From: DASVDE01 sp036381235
GTDB lineage: Bacteria > Actinomycetota > Thermoleophilia > Solirubrobacterales > 70-9
Reading direction: 5' to 3'
Length of the DNA stretch: 64,000 bases
Assembly: GCA_036381235.1 (NCBI GenBank)
Contig: DASVDE010000022.1
Coordinates: forward strand, 118,753-182,752
Positions 16,792 to 25,230 of the stretch are shown here, one piece after another (the first letter of the stretch is position 1; every line of letters starts with the position of its first letter). The notes below the pieces were generated by a model. The model had not been told where the DNA came from and did no database searches. It worked only from the letters and a program-made list of their open reading frames with translations. The translations under genes were made by a program, and so were the position numbers.

Positions 16792-17594
16792 TGGAAGCCG
16801 CCACCGTTGCCACGACTCCGATGCCCATCTGGCGGGCGAACCTGGCGATGATCGCGGCGCTGATGGCACGCGCCCGCAACGAGCTGCTGCGGGTGCCCGG
16901 CGCAGCGATACCCGGTGTGCTGGCGCCGACCATCTTCTTCCTCGGACTCAACGGCGTTTTCGGCGCGCTGACCCATCTCAGCGGCTTCACCACCGACACG
17001 TACGAGAGCTTCGTGGTGCCGGTCAGCATGCTCCAGGGAGCCGGCTTCACCGGCGCCGCCGCCGGAGTCAACCTGGCCCGCGACATCGAACGGGGATGGC
17101 TCGACCGCCTGCTCGTCTCCCCCGCCCCGCGTTGGGTGCTGCTCGCCGGCACCGTGCTGGCCGCCGCCGCCCGGGCATTCTTCCCCGCGACCTTCGTCCT
17201 CTGCGTCGCCTTCGCTCTCGGCGCCCACTGGCCCGGGATCGGAGGGCTCGCCGTCACCTACCTGATGGTCGCCGCGATGGCGGCGACCGCCGCCTGCTGG
17301 GCATCGATGCTGGCGCTGCGCTTCAAGAGCCAGTCCGCCGCGCCGCTGATGCAGGCGGCAACGATGGCCGTGATCCTCACCACCACCGCCTACGCCCCGC
17401 TGGCGCTGCTCCAGGGTTGGCTACAGGACGTGGCGCGCATCAACCCCGTCACCCAGGTGGTGGACGCGGCGCGGCAGGGCTTCGTCGGCGGCGTCAGCTG
17501 GGGTGGCACCTGGCCGGGCATCCTCGCCCTGGCCGGCATGCTGGCCTTCTTCGGCGCCCTCGCACTGCGTGAGATGCGGCGCACATCACATTGA
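16791..17594 (+). CDS. ABC-2 type permease 2
   Basis: 267 residues from an ATG that shares its A with the stop of permease 1. It has six membrane segments, the loop ERGWLDRLLVSPAPRWVLLAG matching the first permease, and NPVTQVVDAARQGFVGG near residue 220. Two different permeases with one ATPase suggest a heterotrimeric-type exporter. Its stop overlaps the TTG of leader repeat copy c. Confidence 0.87.
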   Translation: MEAATVATTPMPIWRANLAMIAALMARARNELLRVPGAAIPGVLAPTIFFLGLNGVFGALTHLSGFTTDTYESFVVPVSMLQGAGFTGAAAGVNLARDIERGWLDRLLVSPAPRWVLLAGTVLAAAARAFFPATFVLCVAFALGAHWPGIGGLAVTYLMVAAMAATAACWASMLALRFKSQSAAPLMQAATMAVILTTTAYAPLALLQGWLQDVARINPVTQVVDAARQGFVGGVSWGGTWPGILALAGMLAFFGALALREMRRTSH

Positions 17595-17661
17595 GCGCGG
17601 AGCGAACAAGCATCCATATCTGATTCCTTTGCGCAGTGAGCGAAGCGCGAAAATCGATTTG
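17591..17661 (+). repeat. Leader repeat copy c (before the trehalase-like gene)
   Basis: It begins TTGAGCGCGGAGCGAACAAG, continues through the core CATCCATATCTGATTC, and ends AGCGAAGCGCGAAA just before the TTG start at 17659. The TTG of the mini-ORF overlaps the permease stop. The ORF ends early here (MSAERTSIHI then TGA, where copies a and b have a Trp codon), so the peptide is truncated while the nucleotide core is kept. Confidence 0.75.
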
Positions 17662-18822
17662 ACGTCCCTCGCGACCCAAATCGCCGAGCGGGTCCTGCGT
17701 CAGAACTGGCTGGAGGGAGAACGCGACGGGGTGCGCTTCGCCTACACGCGCCCGAGCCCCAGCCGCTATCCCTGGCAGTGGTACTGGGACTCCTGCTTTG
17801 CGGCAATCGCGTGGCGCCGTTTCGACCGGTCGCGAGCGCGGGCGGAGCTGGAGAGCCTGCTCGCCGCCCAGCGTCCCGACGGCTTCATCGGCCACACGAT
17901 CTTCTGGGACCGACCCGTCTCGCTCGCTCGGCTGCCCTTCTACAACGTCGCCTCTCGCCGCTCGTTGCAAACCGGGACGATCCAGCCGCCGCTACTCGCC
18001 TGGGCCTGGCGAATCGCCGTCGGCGACCCCGAACAGGAACCGCGAATCGCCGCTCAACTCGACTGGCTGGCCGAGAACCGCGACCTGGACGGCGACGGTT
18101 TGCTCTGGATCGTCCAGCCTGACGAATCGGGCCTCGACGCCTCCCCCAAGTTCGACCCCGTTTGGGGCCGAAGGGCAAACGGGCGAATCGGCTTCCCCTG
18201 TCTGGTGCGACGCAACAGGCGACTCGGCTTCGATGCCCGACTGGTGCGGGACCGGGGCGGCCCTGTGCTCTGCGAGACGCTGGTCAACACGATGTGGTCG
18301 CTCTCGCTACAGGCGCTGGGACGCCCCACCGCGACCCCGGCCTTGATCGATCGCCTCTGGGACGAAAAGCGCGGCCTCTTCCTCGACGAGGCCCAGCCGG
18401 GCGGGGGACGACCGGAAATCCTCACCTGGGCGGCCCTGGCTCCGCTCGCCTTGCCCGACCTGCCCGAGAAGATCGGTCGGCGGCTGATCGAGGAGCACCT
18501 GCTGAACCGGCGCGAGTTCCTAACGCCGGTCGCCCCGCCATCGGTGGCTGTCTCGGAAGACAGCTTCGAACCGGGGGGTGGCCGCGGACCGGTCCGCCGC
18601 TACTGGCGCGGCCCGACCTGGGTCAACTCGGCCTGGCTGGTCTGGCTGGGGATGCGCCGCTTGGGCTACGAAGAGGAAGCGACGCGGTTGGCAGCGGGCC
18701 TGATCGGCGCCGTCGAGCGAGAGGGCCTGCGCGAGTACTACGACCCCCGCGATGGGACTGGCCTGGGAGCCCGAAACTTTGCTTGGTCGGCGTTGATCGC
18801 CGAATTAGCGGACCCTCAATAG
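17659..18822 (+). CDS. Trehalase/mannosylglycerate hydrolase-like glycoside hydrolase
   Basis: 387 residues with the (alpha/alpha)6-toroid pattern of GH63/GH37-type enzymes. YPWQWYWDSCFAAIAW near residue 45 is the sugar-binding WDS block. DESGLDASPKFD near 155 carries the likely catalytic Asp. RRYWRGPTWVNSAWL near 313 and REYYDPRDG near 360 carry the late conserved block and the likely base. No signal peptide, so it acts in the cytoplasm on a small glucoside or mannoside such as a compatible solute. The TTG start is set by the leader repeat upstream. Confidence 0.7.
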   Translation: MTSLATQIAERVLRQNWLEGERDGVRFAYTRPSPSRYPWQWYWDSCFAAIAWRRFDRSRARAELESLLAAQRPDGFIGHTIFWDRPVSLARLPFYNVASRRSLQTGTIQPPLLAWAWRIAVGDPEQEPRIAAQLDWLAENRDLDGDGLLWIVQPDESGLDASPKFDPVWGRRANGRIGFPCLVRRNRRLGFDARLVRDRGGPVLCETLVNTMWSLSLQALGRPTATPALIDRLWDEKRGLFLDEAQPGGGRPEILTWAALAPLALPDLPEKIGRRLIEEHLLNRREFLTPVAPPSVAVSEDSFEPGGGRGPVRRYWRGPTWVNSAWLVWLGMRRLGYEEEATRLAAGLIGAVEREGLREYYDPRDGTGLGARNFAWSALIAELADPQ

Positions 18823-18826
18823 GCGG

Positions 18827-19045
18827 CTATTTGTAGCGGTAAGTAATGCGACCCCTGTCGAGGTCGTAAGGCGAAAGCTCGATCTTGACCCGATCGCCGG
18901 GAAGGATGCGGATGTAGTGACGGCGCATCTTTCCGGAGATGTGTCCCAGCACGTCGTGCCCGTTGTCGAGTTTGACCCGGAACATCGTGTTGGGGAGGGC
19001 TTCGGTGATCTCACCCTCCATCTCGATCTTCTCCTCTTTCCCCAT
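18827..19045 (-). CDS. infA: Translation initiation factor IF-1
   Basis: 72 residues, a single S1-type OB fold. The family sequence is clear: IEMEGEI near the start, then LPNTMFRV, GHISGKMRRHYIRILPGDRV and LSPYDLDRGRITYRYK. It binds the A site of the 30S subunit during initiation. Full length. Here it is not next to rpmJ, rpsM or adk but between a glycoside hydrolase and cca, so it has been moved out of the usual ribosomal cluster. Confidence 0.97.
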   Translation of the reverse strand: MGKEEKIEMEGEITEALPNTMFRVKLDNGHDVLGHISGKMRRHYIRILPGDRVKIELSPYDLDRGRITYRYK

Positions 19046-19082
19046 GCGGCCGGGAGCGTAGCGGAAGCAGTGGATTTCCCGG

Positions 19083-20504
19083 CTACCCGCGCATGCTGCG
19101 GGCGTGCGCGACCGCCTCTTCGCGGGTCGTCACCTCCCCTGCGTACTGCGCCGCCTCCAGCTCGGCGAGCAGCGCTCCGATCTCGGGTCCCTCCGGGATG
19201 CCCAGCTCAGCGGCAAGCTCATCGCCACGCAGCAGCGGCGCCGGTGGGCCGTCGCGCCGCCAGTCGAGCGCATCGGCGAGCATCCGGCGGGCCAGGGAGA
19301 GATGGGCCTCGATCGCCTCATCGGTGGCGAAAGGACCGCTGCCGCGGGCAGAGAGGCGGTCGGCCACGGTGAGCAGCGTCACGTCCGCGGCGACCGGCTC
19401 GGTCGCGCGCAGGTACTCGTGAACCCGGCGCGGCGGCAGCGGCATCTCATGGACCATGAAGCCCAGTCGCAGGTGATGGAGGGTGAGCGCCTCGAGGTGC
19501 TTGGAGAGCCGGCGGCTCGCCCGCAGGCGCGCACAGAGCCCGGAGACGATCTCAGCGCCGTCGCGATCGTGGCCGATGAAGGTGACGAAGCCATCGTGCT
19601 CGCCCCGGGTCGCGGGCTTGCCGATGTCGTGCAGGAGGGCGCCGAAGCGCAGCGCGGTGCTGCGGCTCATCTCGTCGGCGAGCGGCTCGGCGAGAAGCTC
19701 TGCCGTCTCGCTCGCTCGCTCGCCGGCGAAGCGCTCGAGGTCGGCTTCGACCTCGAGCGTGTGCTCCAGCACCGCGAGCGTGTGCCCGTAGACATCAAGG
19801 TGGTGGTTGGGCCCTTGCTCGACCCCCTTCAGCCCCTCGACCTCGGGGAGGACGACCGGGGTCAGCTCCATCTCGTCGAGCAGGGCGAGACCGCGCAGTG
19901 GATTTGGGCCTCCGAGCAGCAGGCGCAGCTCGGCCAGCTGCCGCTCTCCGGCGGGATCGGCGGCGTGTGAGGACTTTGCGCGGGCCAGCTGCAGGGTTTC
20001 GGAGTCGACGGCGAGATCCAGCTCGGCCGCGAGGCGAGCGGCACGCAGCAGCCGCAGCGGGTCGGCGGCGAAGCTGCTCTCGCCCACCGCGCGTAGGCGG
20101 CGGTGCTCGAGGTCTTCGAGCCCGCCGTATGGGTCGAGCGCCTCATCCCCGACAAGGGCGACGGCGACGGCGCCGATCGTGAAATCGCGCTCGGCGAGGT
20201 CGGCTTCGATCGATTCGCCCCGCAGGGCGGTTACGTCGACCTGCCAGGAGTGATCCGCGGCGACGGCGCGCCAGGTCCCGAACTCGGCCGACAGCTCGAA
20301 AGCGTGGCCTTCCCCCACTCTCGCGATCGCCTTCGCCGCCGCGGCAGGGTCGCCGCCGACGGCAAGGTCGAGGTCGGTCACCGCACGATCCAAAGCGGCG
20401 TCGCGTACCGCGCCGCCCACGATCCAAGCGCCCTCCCCATCCTCAAGCGCCCTCCGCGTCAGCTCGACGAGCGGCGATGCAAGCAGTCGACCGGAGAGGC
20501 TCAC
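19083..20504 (-). CDS. cca: CCA tRNA nucleotidyltransferase or poly(A) polymerase family protein with HD domain
   Basis: 473 residues. The class II nucleotidyltransferase head has GGAVRD (about residues 30-35), the metal-binding DLDLAV, and RDFTIGAVAV near 130. An RNA-binding neck and an HD domain (LLHDIGKPATRGEHD near 290) follow. CCA-adding enzymes repair tRNA 3' ends; the HD part often has phosphatase or phosphodiesterase activity. A-adding or poly(A) activity cannot be excluded. The gene overlaps alr by 4 bases. Confidence 0.87.
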   Translation of the reverse strand: MSLSGRLLASPLVELTRRALEDGEGAWIVGGAVRDAALDRAVTDLDLAVGGDPAAAAKAIARVGEGHAFELSAEFGTWRAVAADHSWQVDVTALRGESIEADLAERDFTIGAVAVALVGDEALDPYGGLEDLEHRRLRAVGESSFAADPLRLLRAARLAAELDLAVDSETLQLARAKSSHAADPAGERQLAELRLLLGGPNPLRGLALLDEMELTPVVLPEVEGLKGVEQGPNHHLDVYGHTLAVLEHTLEVEADLERFAGERASETAELLAEPLADEMSRSTALRFGALLHDIGKPATRGEHDGFVTFIGHDRDGAEIVSGLCARLRASRRLSKHLEALTLHHLRLGFMVHEMPLPPRRVHEYLRATEPVAADVTLLTVADRLSARGSGPFATDEAIEAHLSLARRMLADALDWRRDGPPAPLLRGDELAAELGIPEGPEIGALLAELEAAQYAGEVTTREEAVAHARSMRG

Positions 20505-21610
20505 GCCGGTTCGCGGGGGACGCGGGCCGAAATTCCGCAGGTCACCTCGTAGTTGATCGTACCGAGGTGCGCTGCGACCTCCTCGGCGAGGATCGCCTCC
20601 TCTCCCTGGACGCCGATCAGCACCGCCTCGTCGCCGGGCTCGACGTCGGTCTCGGGACCGAGATCGATCGTCACGTTGTCCATCGAGACGGTGCCGACCA
20701 GCGGTCGCCGCCGCCCGCGGACCAAGACCTCGGCGTTGTTGGAGAGGCCGCGCCGCACCCCGTCGCCGTAGCCGAGCGGCAGCACGCCGACCCAGGTGTC
20801 GCCCGAAGCGCGCCAGGTGCGCCCGTAGCCGGCGCTGGTCCCGGCCGCAAAGCGCTTCACATCGGCGACGTAGGAGAGCAGAGCCAGCGCCGGAGAGAGA
20901 CCGCGCTCGGCCGGGTCGCCCTGAAAGGGATCGAGTCCGTATACGGCAATGCCGCAGCGGGCCATGTCGAAGTGGGAGCGCCGATCGCGGAAGACCGCGG
21001 CGCTGTTGGCGGCATGGACGATGGTCGCGGGGAACTCTGACTTGATTGCCTCGGCGACAGCAGAGAACCGATCGAGCTGCTCGTCGAAGAATTCGGAGTC
21101 GGGCTCATCGGCGGTGGCGAAATGGGTCCAGACCCCAGCCAACTCGAGGTCCGGATCGGAGTCGCAGGCACGGGCCAGGGCCAGCACCTCGGACGGATCG
21201 GGATTGCCGAGCCGGCCCATGCCGCTGTCGTGCTTGACGTGAACGCGGGCGGGCCGGCCTTGCGCGCGGGCTCGATCGGCGACCAGCTGCCGGAAGCCCT
21301 CGCGCCAAACCGCCACCTCCGAGCCGGCGTCGAGGGCGACGTCGAGGTCCTCGGCGCTCAGCGCACCCATCGTCAACAGCGGAACGTGCTGGAAGCGCCG
21401 CCCGATCCGCGCCGCCTCGGCGGCGGTCGCCACCGCCAACCGCTCCGCCCCGCCCGCTAGCGCCGCCTCCGCGCAACCGTCCGCGCCGTGACCGTAGCCG
21501 TCGGCCTTGACCACCGCGCACAGCTCCGCCCCTTCGCTCAGGGTCGCCTTGAGGCGGGCACAGTTGCGCTCAACCGCCGTCAGGTCGATCCGGGCGACTG
21601 CCCGACCCAT
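20501..21610 (-). CDS. alr: Alanine racemase
   Basis: 369 residues. The PLP lysine is Lys35 in VVKADGYGHGA, and the second catalytic base Tyr is in SAGYGRTW near 266. HVKHDSGMGRLG is the usual substrate-channel block. It makes D-alanine for peptidoglycan and is cytoplasmic. It overlaps the cca start and sits 2 bases from a CBS gene, probably one operon. Confidence 0.95.
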   Translation of the reverse strand: MGRAVARIDLTAVERNCARLKATLSEGAELCAVVKADGYGHGADGCAEAALAGGAERLAVATAAEAARIGRRFQHVPLLTMGALSAEDLDVALDAGSEVAVWREGFRQLVADRARAQGRPARVHVKHDSGMGRLGNPDPSEVLALARACDSDPDLELAGVWTHFATADEPDSEFFDEQLDRFSAVAEAIKSEFPATIVHAANSAAVFRDRRSHFDMARCGIAVYGLDPFQGDPAERGLSPALALLSYVADVKRFAAGTSAGYGRTWRASGDTWVGVLPLGYGDGVRRGLSNNAEVLVRGRRRPLVGTVSMDNVTIDLGPETDVEPGDEAVLIGVQGEEAILAEEVAAHLGTINYEVTCGISARVPREPA

Positions 21611-21612
21611 GG

Positions 21613-22074
21613 TTAGCCGTCGACGAGCGCGGCAAGCGCGTCGGCCCGAGTGACCATGCCGACGAGGCGGCCGTCGTCGTCAACCACGGGCAGGTGGTTG
21701 TGGTGCTTGTCGGCGATCGTCCTCGCCACGGTCTCGGCGCTGGCGTAGTCGTGAACGACAACCGGATCGGCGGTCATCAGCTCCGAAACCTCGGTCGCGA
21801 ATGCCTTGTCGAGCCGCTTCTCGAAGCCCTTCATCGAGCCGACGAAGACGATCCCGCCCATGATGTTGAGGTAGTGCGGCAGGTGCAGATCCGACTCCTC
21901 GTCGCTGATGATCAGGTCCGACTCGCTGACGATCCCGACCACCTTGCGGTCCTCGTCGATCACCGGGACCGCCCCCAGCTCGGTTTTGGCGAGCAGGTCG
22001 ATCGCGGCGCGAGCGTCTTGGTCCGGGGAGACCGTGATCACGTCGGCGTTCATGATTTCGGCGGCGGTCGGCAT
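21613..22074 (-). CDS. CBS-domain pair protein
   Basis: 153 residues of two CBS motifs (about 5-55 and 95-150): GIVSESDLI closes the first and GMVTRADALAALV the second. A 35-residue insertion between them (HYLNIMGGIVFVGSMKGF) is hydrophobic and resembles the linker in other actinobacterial CBS proteins. Nucleotide sensing is the likely role. It lies just before alr in the transcript. Confidence 0.85.
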   Translation of the reverse strand: MPTAAEIMNADVITVSPDQDARAAIDLLAKTELGAVPVIDEDRKVVGIVSESDLIISDEESDLHLPHYLNIMGGIVFVGSMKGFEKRLDKAFATEVSELMTADPVVVHDYASAETVARTIADKHHNHLPVVDDDGRLVGMVTRADALAALVDG

Positions 22075-22111
22075 TGGCGAGTGAGACTATTCGACTGTCG
22101 GCTTCAGCGTT

Positions 22112-22149
22112 TGATGAATAAACCACACCCGGGCGGGGAAAATTCATCA
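22112..22149. terminator. Inverted repeat after nnrD
   Basis: TGATGAAT (22112-22119) and ATTCATCA (22142-22149) are perfect inverses around a GC-rich loop. The right arm includes the nnrD stop codon. Because nnrD is transcribed leftward, the structure lies at its 3' end, as expected of a terminator, but there is no U-tract. Confidence 0.3.
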
Positions 22150-23616
22150 CTCGCCGGAAAGAGGCGGTCGCAGTCCCATCGGGATCGACTCGATCACGTC
22201 GGAGGCGATCACCGACTCCGCGGCGCCCACTCGCGCGGCGGCGTCGCGGCCGGCGCGGGCGTGTGCGAGAACCGCCGCGCAGGCCGCGGCAAACGGATCC
22301 AGGCCCCGGGCCAGAAGCGCGGCGGCCATCCCGGAGAGGACGTCGCCGGTGCCGGCGGTGGCGAGCGCCGGGGCGGAGACGGCGTTGACGGCGACCCGCT
22401 CTCCGTCGGTGACGATCGTGTCGTCGCCCTTGAGGACCACGATTGCGCGAGCCGCCTGCGCGGCCTCGCGCGCCGAGGCGAGGCGTCGCGCCGAAATCTC
22501 CTCGGAGGAGCGATCAAGCAAGCGCCCCAGCTCTCCCGCGTGCGGGGTGAGGATCGTCGGGGCCTCGCGGGTGGAGATCTCCCCAAGGCGCTCGGCAAAG
22601 GCATTGAGGCCATCGGCGTCGATGACCAGCGCCGCGCCGATCGCCGGGACGACGTCACAGGCCAACTCGACCGAGCCGGGGTCGCGGCCGAGGCCGGGCC
22701 CGAAGACGCCCGCCGCAGCGCGCTCGAAGGTGCCCAACAGCAGCTCGCGGGAGGCGGGAGCAAGGCAACCGTCGCCACCTGGACAGCCGGTTGACATGAC
22801 CTCGGGCTGACCCTGCTCGAAAACCGCCTCCAGGTCCGCCGGCACGAGGGCCGTCGCGTATCCGGCCCCGGCACGGATCGCCGCCAGCGAGGACATCCGC
22901 ACCGCACCGGTCAGACCCCGCGAGCCGCCCGCGACCACCACCTGCCCGGAGCTGAACTTGGTCGAGCGCGGACCGCGCTTCGGCGCCAGCCCCAGCACCG
23001 AGGAATCGATGACGCCGCCGCCAGGCTCGCTCGGCGCACCGGCAGGAATCCCGATCGGCACGACCCGCAGCTCGCCAGTGTGCCATTTCCCCGGTGCGAT
23101 GAAGTGCCCCAGCTTCGCGGCGTGAAAGCTGACCGTGAGGTCGGCCTTCACCGCGACCGACTCCACCTCCCCGGTCGAGGCGTCGACCCCCGAGGCGATG
23201 TCGCAGGCGACGACCGGCGCCCCGCAACGGTTGATCGCCTCGATCGCTGCGGCAGCCGAATCCCGAGGCATCCCGGCGAAGCCGGTCCCGAATATCGCGT
23301 CGACGACGGCGCCGGAGCCCTCCAGCCAGGCATCGAGGTCGTCGGGGATGTCGCCGGAGCCCAGCTCGAGCGCCTCGACCTCAAAGCCCATCCCCTTCAG
23401 ATGCCTGGCCGCAACCAGACCATCGCCACCGTTGTTCCCCTTCCCGCAGACGATCCGCACTGGCCCTCCTGGCGCGAGCCCGGCAACCGCCTCCGCCAGC
23501 GCCGTCCCCGCCGCCTCCATCAACTCCTCCGAAGGAATCCCCCGCTCCTCGATCGCCCACCGATCGACAGCCCGAATCCCATCGGCGTCGAACAACGGCT
23601 TCAGCCACGGCTCCAT
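22147..23616 (-). CDS. nnrD: Bifunctional NAD(P)H-hydrate epimerase and dehydratase
   Basis: 489 residues. The N-terminal YjeF epimerase part (1-205) has GKGNNGGDGLVAARHLKG. The C-terminal ribokinase-like dehydratase part has LTPHAGELGRLL and the nucleotide loop GTGDVLSGMAAALLARG near 425. It repairs damaged NADHX and NADPHX. An in-frame ATG at 23649 would add 11 residues; the ATG at 23616 is preferred because the family usually begins close to the KPLFDADGIRAVD helix. Both domains look complete. Confidence 0.93.
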   Translation of the reverse strand: MEPWLKPLFDADGIRAVDRWAIEERGIPSEELMEAAGTALAEAVAGLAPGGPVRIVCGKGNNGGDGLVAARHLKGMGFEVEALELGSGDIPDDLDAWLEGSGAVVDAIFGTGFAGMPRDSAAAAIEAINRCGAPVVACDIASGVDASTGEVESVAVKADLTVSFHAAKLGHFIAPGKWHTGELRVVPIGIPAGAPSEPGGGVIDSSVLGLAPKRGPRSTKFSSGQVVVAGGSRGLTGAVRMSSLAAIRAGAGYATALVPADLEAVFEQGQPEVMSTGCPGGDGCLAPASRELLLGTFERAAAGVFGPGLGRDPGSVELACDVVPAIGAALVIDADGLNAFAERLGEISTREAPTILTPHAGELGRLLDRSSEEISARRLASAREAAQAARAIVVLKGDDTIVTDGERVAVNAVSAPALATAGTGDVLSGMAAALLARGLDPFAAACAAVLAHARAGRDAAARVGAAESVIASDVIESIPMGLRPPLSGE

Positions 23617-23654
23617 CCGGGAGAGCCTAACCCCGGCCCGCTCGGACAAACGGG

Positions 23655-25211
23655 CTACTTGCCGAAGCCGACGATCAGCTTGCTGGTCGTCAGGTCTTCT
23701 TCCCCGCCCGTTCCGAAGGCGAGGAAGTCAACCTTGCGCAGGTAGGGACGCGCGCTGCGGAAATCCGGATCCGAGGTGGCACCAAGCCCCTCCACCAGTC
23801 GCAGCGTCGCGGGGCCGTCGACGAAGCCGCCGATCGGGGTGGCGCCCAGGGATGCCACCGCATCCGCGAAGGCCGGTGTTTCCGCAAGCGGGGTGTCGTT
23901 CGCGGACACCCCCTGCAGGGCGGGCCCCAGGCCGTAGCCGATCGCGATTCGGTCGCCCATTGCGACCACGACCAACAGCCTTGGCCCAAGCTCCTTGTCG
24001 CGAATCGCGAAGCCACTCGCCCTGCCGCCGAAACCGGACACAGCGCTCACCCCGGGAGCGCCAGAGGCGCGCAGCAGAAGCTTGATGTTGGAAACGGTGT
24101 TGGTCGCCTCGATCGCGTCCCTGGCGGTCAGGACCAAGGCACCCCCGAGGCTGTTCTCGTCGCTGCCCTCGGCGAAGAGAGCGGCGTCGCCAATCGAGCC
24201 GGCGATCTGGTCGAGATCGATGCCCGCCCGCGCCAGCGTGCTCTTCAGCTGGTCGGGCGGAACCTCTCCGGGGATGCCCCTTGCGTCGAGCCTGTCGATC
24301 GCCGCCTTGAGCTGCTCGCCGATACCCGGAAAGGCGAGGGCGACGAAGGAGTCTGCCGGCAGCGAGCTGAGCAGTTGGGAAGCGTCGCCGGTCGGGGGGC
24401 TCTCCTCACCGCCGAGATCGCTGCTGAAGCTGACCTCGACCTGGTCCGGGGTCGGAACGACGCTCCCCAGCACCGTCGCCTTGGTGGGGTCGATCCCACC
24501 GGCCTTCAGGATCTGCAGGGCCTGGTCGTCGATGCTCTCCCCGGACTGATCTATCGCCAGGCCGACATCGACGTAGGCGTCGGCGAGGCTGCCCGCGGGC
24601 GCCTCGTCTAAAGCATCGGTGAACTCATCCCGATCGGCCAGGGAGTCACCGTCGTCAGCGACATCCACCGCGTCCTTAAAGGCTCTCTCGCTACCGAGGA
24701 CGAGAAAGTCATCGACCATCCCTACCGCCAGGTCGCTGTCGCCGTCGAGAAGGTAGTCGACGCCCTCGTAGCTGCGGTCCTTGTCGCCTTGCTGTTTGCT
24801 GTTGTCTATGAACGCCTGGGCAGCATCCACATCTGTCGTCTGAATGATGCCCGCCGTCGGAGGCTCACCGGCAAGGCCTTCGAGAAAGACGCCGGCTCGC
24901 CGGCCAAGCCAGGGATCGATGTCGTTGGCGAAGCTCAGTTTCTTCCCATTGAGAGTCGGTTTCTCGTTCATCGATCTATTCAGAAAGTCGATCAATTCTC
25001 CGATCGGGTCGGAGAAGCCACTTACCGTTGAGGTCAGCGTCTCGACATCTTTCTTCAGCTGCCCCTGAGGACGAAGCAGCACTTGGACATAGAGCGGCGT
25101 GTCGGCCGGCGCGAGGGTCGCCGGGTCGCTGGAGCCCGAGCTACCGCCGCAGCCGGCGAGGGCAAGAGCGGCGAGGGCCGCGATAACCGGGAGGACGAGA
25201 CGAGCCTTCAA
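23655..25211 (-). CDS. DUF3352-type lipoprotein
   Basis: 518 residues with a lipoprotein signal ending LALAGC (Cys21), then a Gly/Ser-rich spacer. The rest fits the DUF3352 family common in actinobacteria: PADTPLYVQVLLRP near the start, repeated ADAAQAFIDN-like and SERAFKDAVD-like segments, and a second half with SSLPADSFVALAFPG. Function in the family is unknown. It is anchored outside the cell and lies between nnrD and glmS. Confidence 0.8.
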   Translation of the reverse strand: MKARLVLPVIAALAALALAGCGGSSGSSDPATLAPADTPLYVQVLLRPQGQLKKDVETLTSTVSGFSDPIGELIDFLNRSMNEKPTLNGKKLSFANDIDPWLGRRAGVFLEGLAGEPPTAGIIQTTDVDAAQAFIDNSKQQGDKDRSYEGVDYLLDGDSDLAVGMVDDFLVLGSERAFKDAVDVADDGDSLADRDEFTDALDEAPAGSLADAYVDVGLAIDQSGESIDDQALQILKAGGIDPTKATVLGSVVPTPDQVEVSFSSDLGGEESPPTGDASQLLSSLPADSFVALAFPGIGEQLKAAIDRLDARGIPGEVPPDQLKSTLARAGIDLDQIAGSIGDAALFAEGSDENSLGGALVLTARDAIEATNTVSNIKLLLRASGAPGVSAVSGFGGRASGFAIRDKELGPRLLVVVAMGDRIAIGYGLGPALQGVSANDTPLAETPAFADAVASLGATPIGGFVDGPATLRLVEGLGATSDPDFRSARPYLRKVDFLAFGTGGEEDLTTSKLIVGFGK

Positions 25212-25230
25212 GCCGGGGCATCCTATCCCG

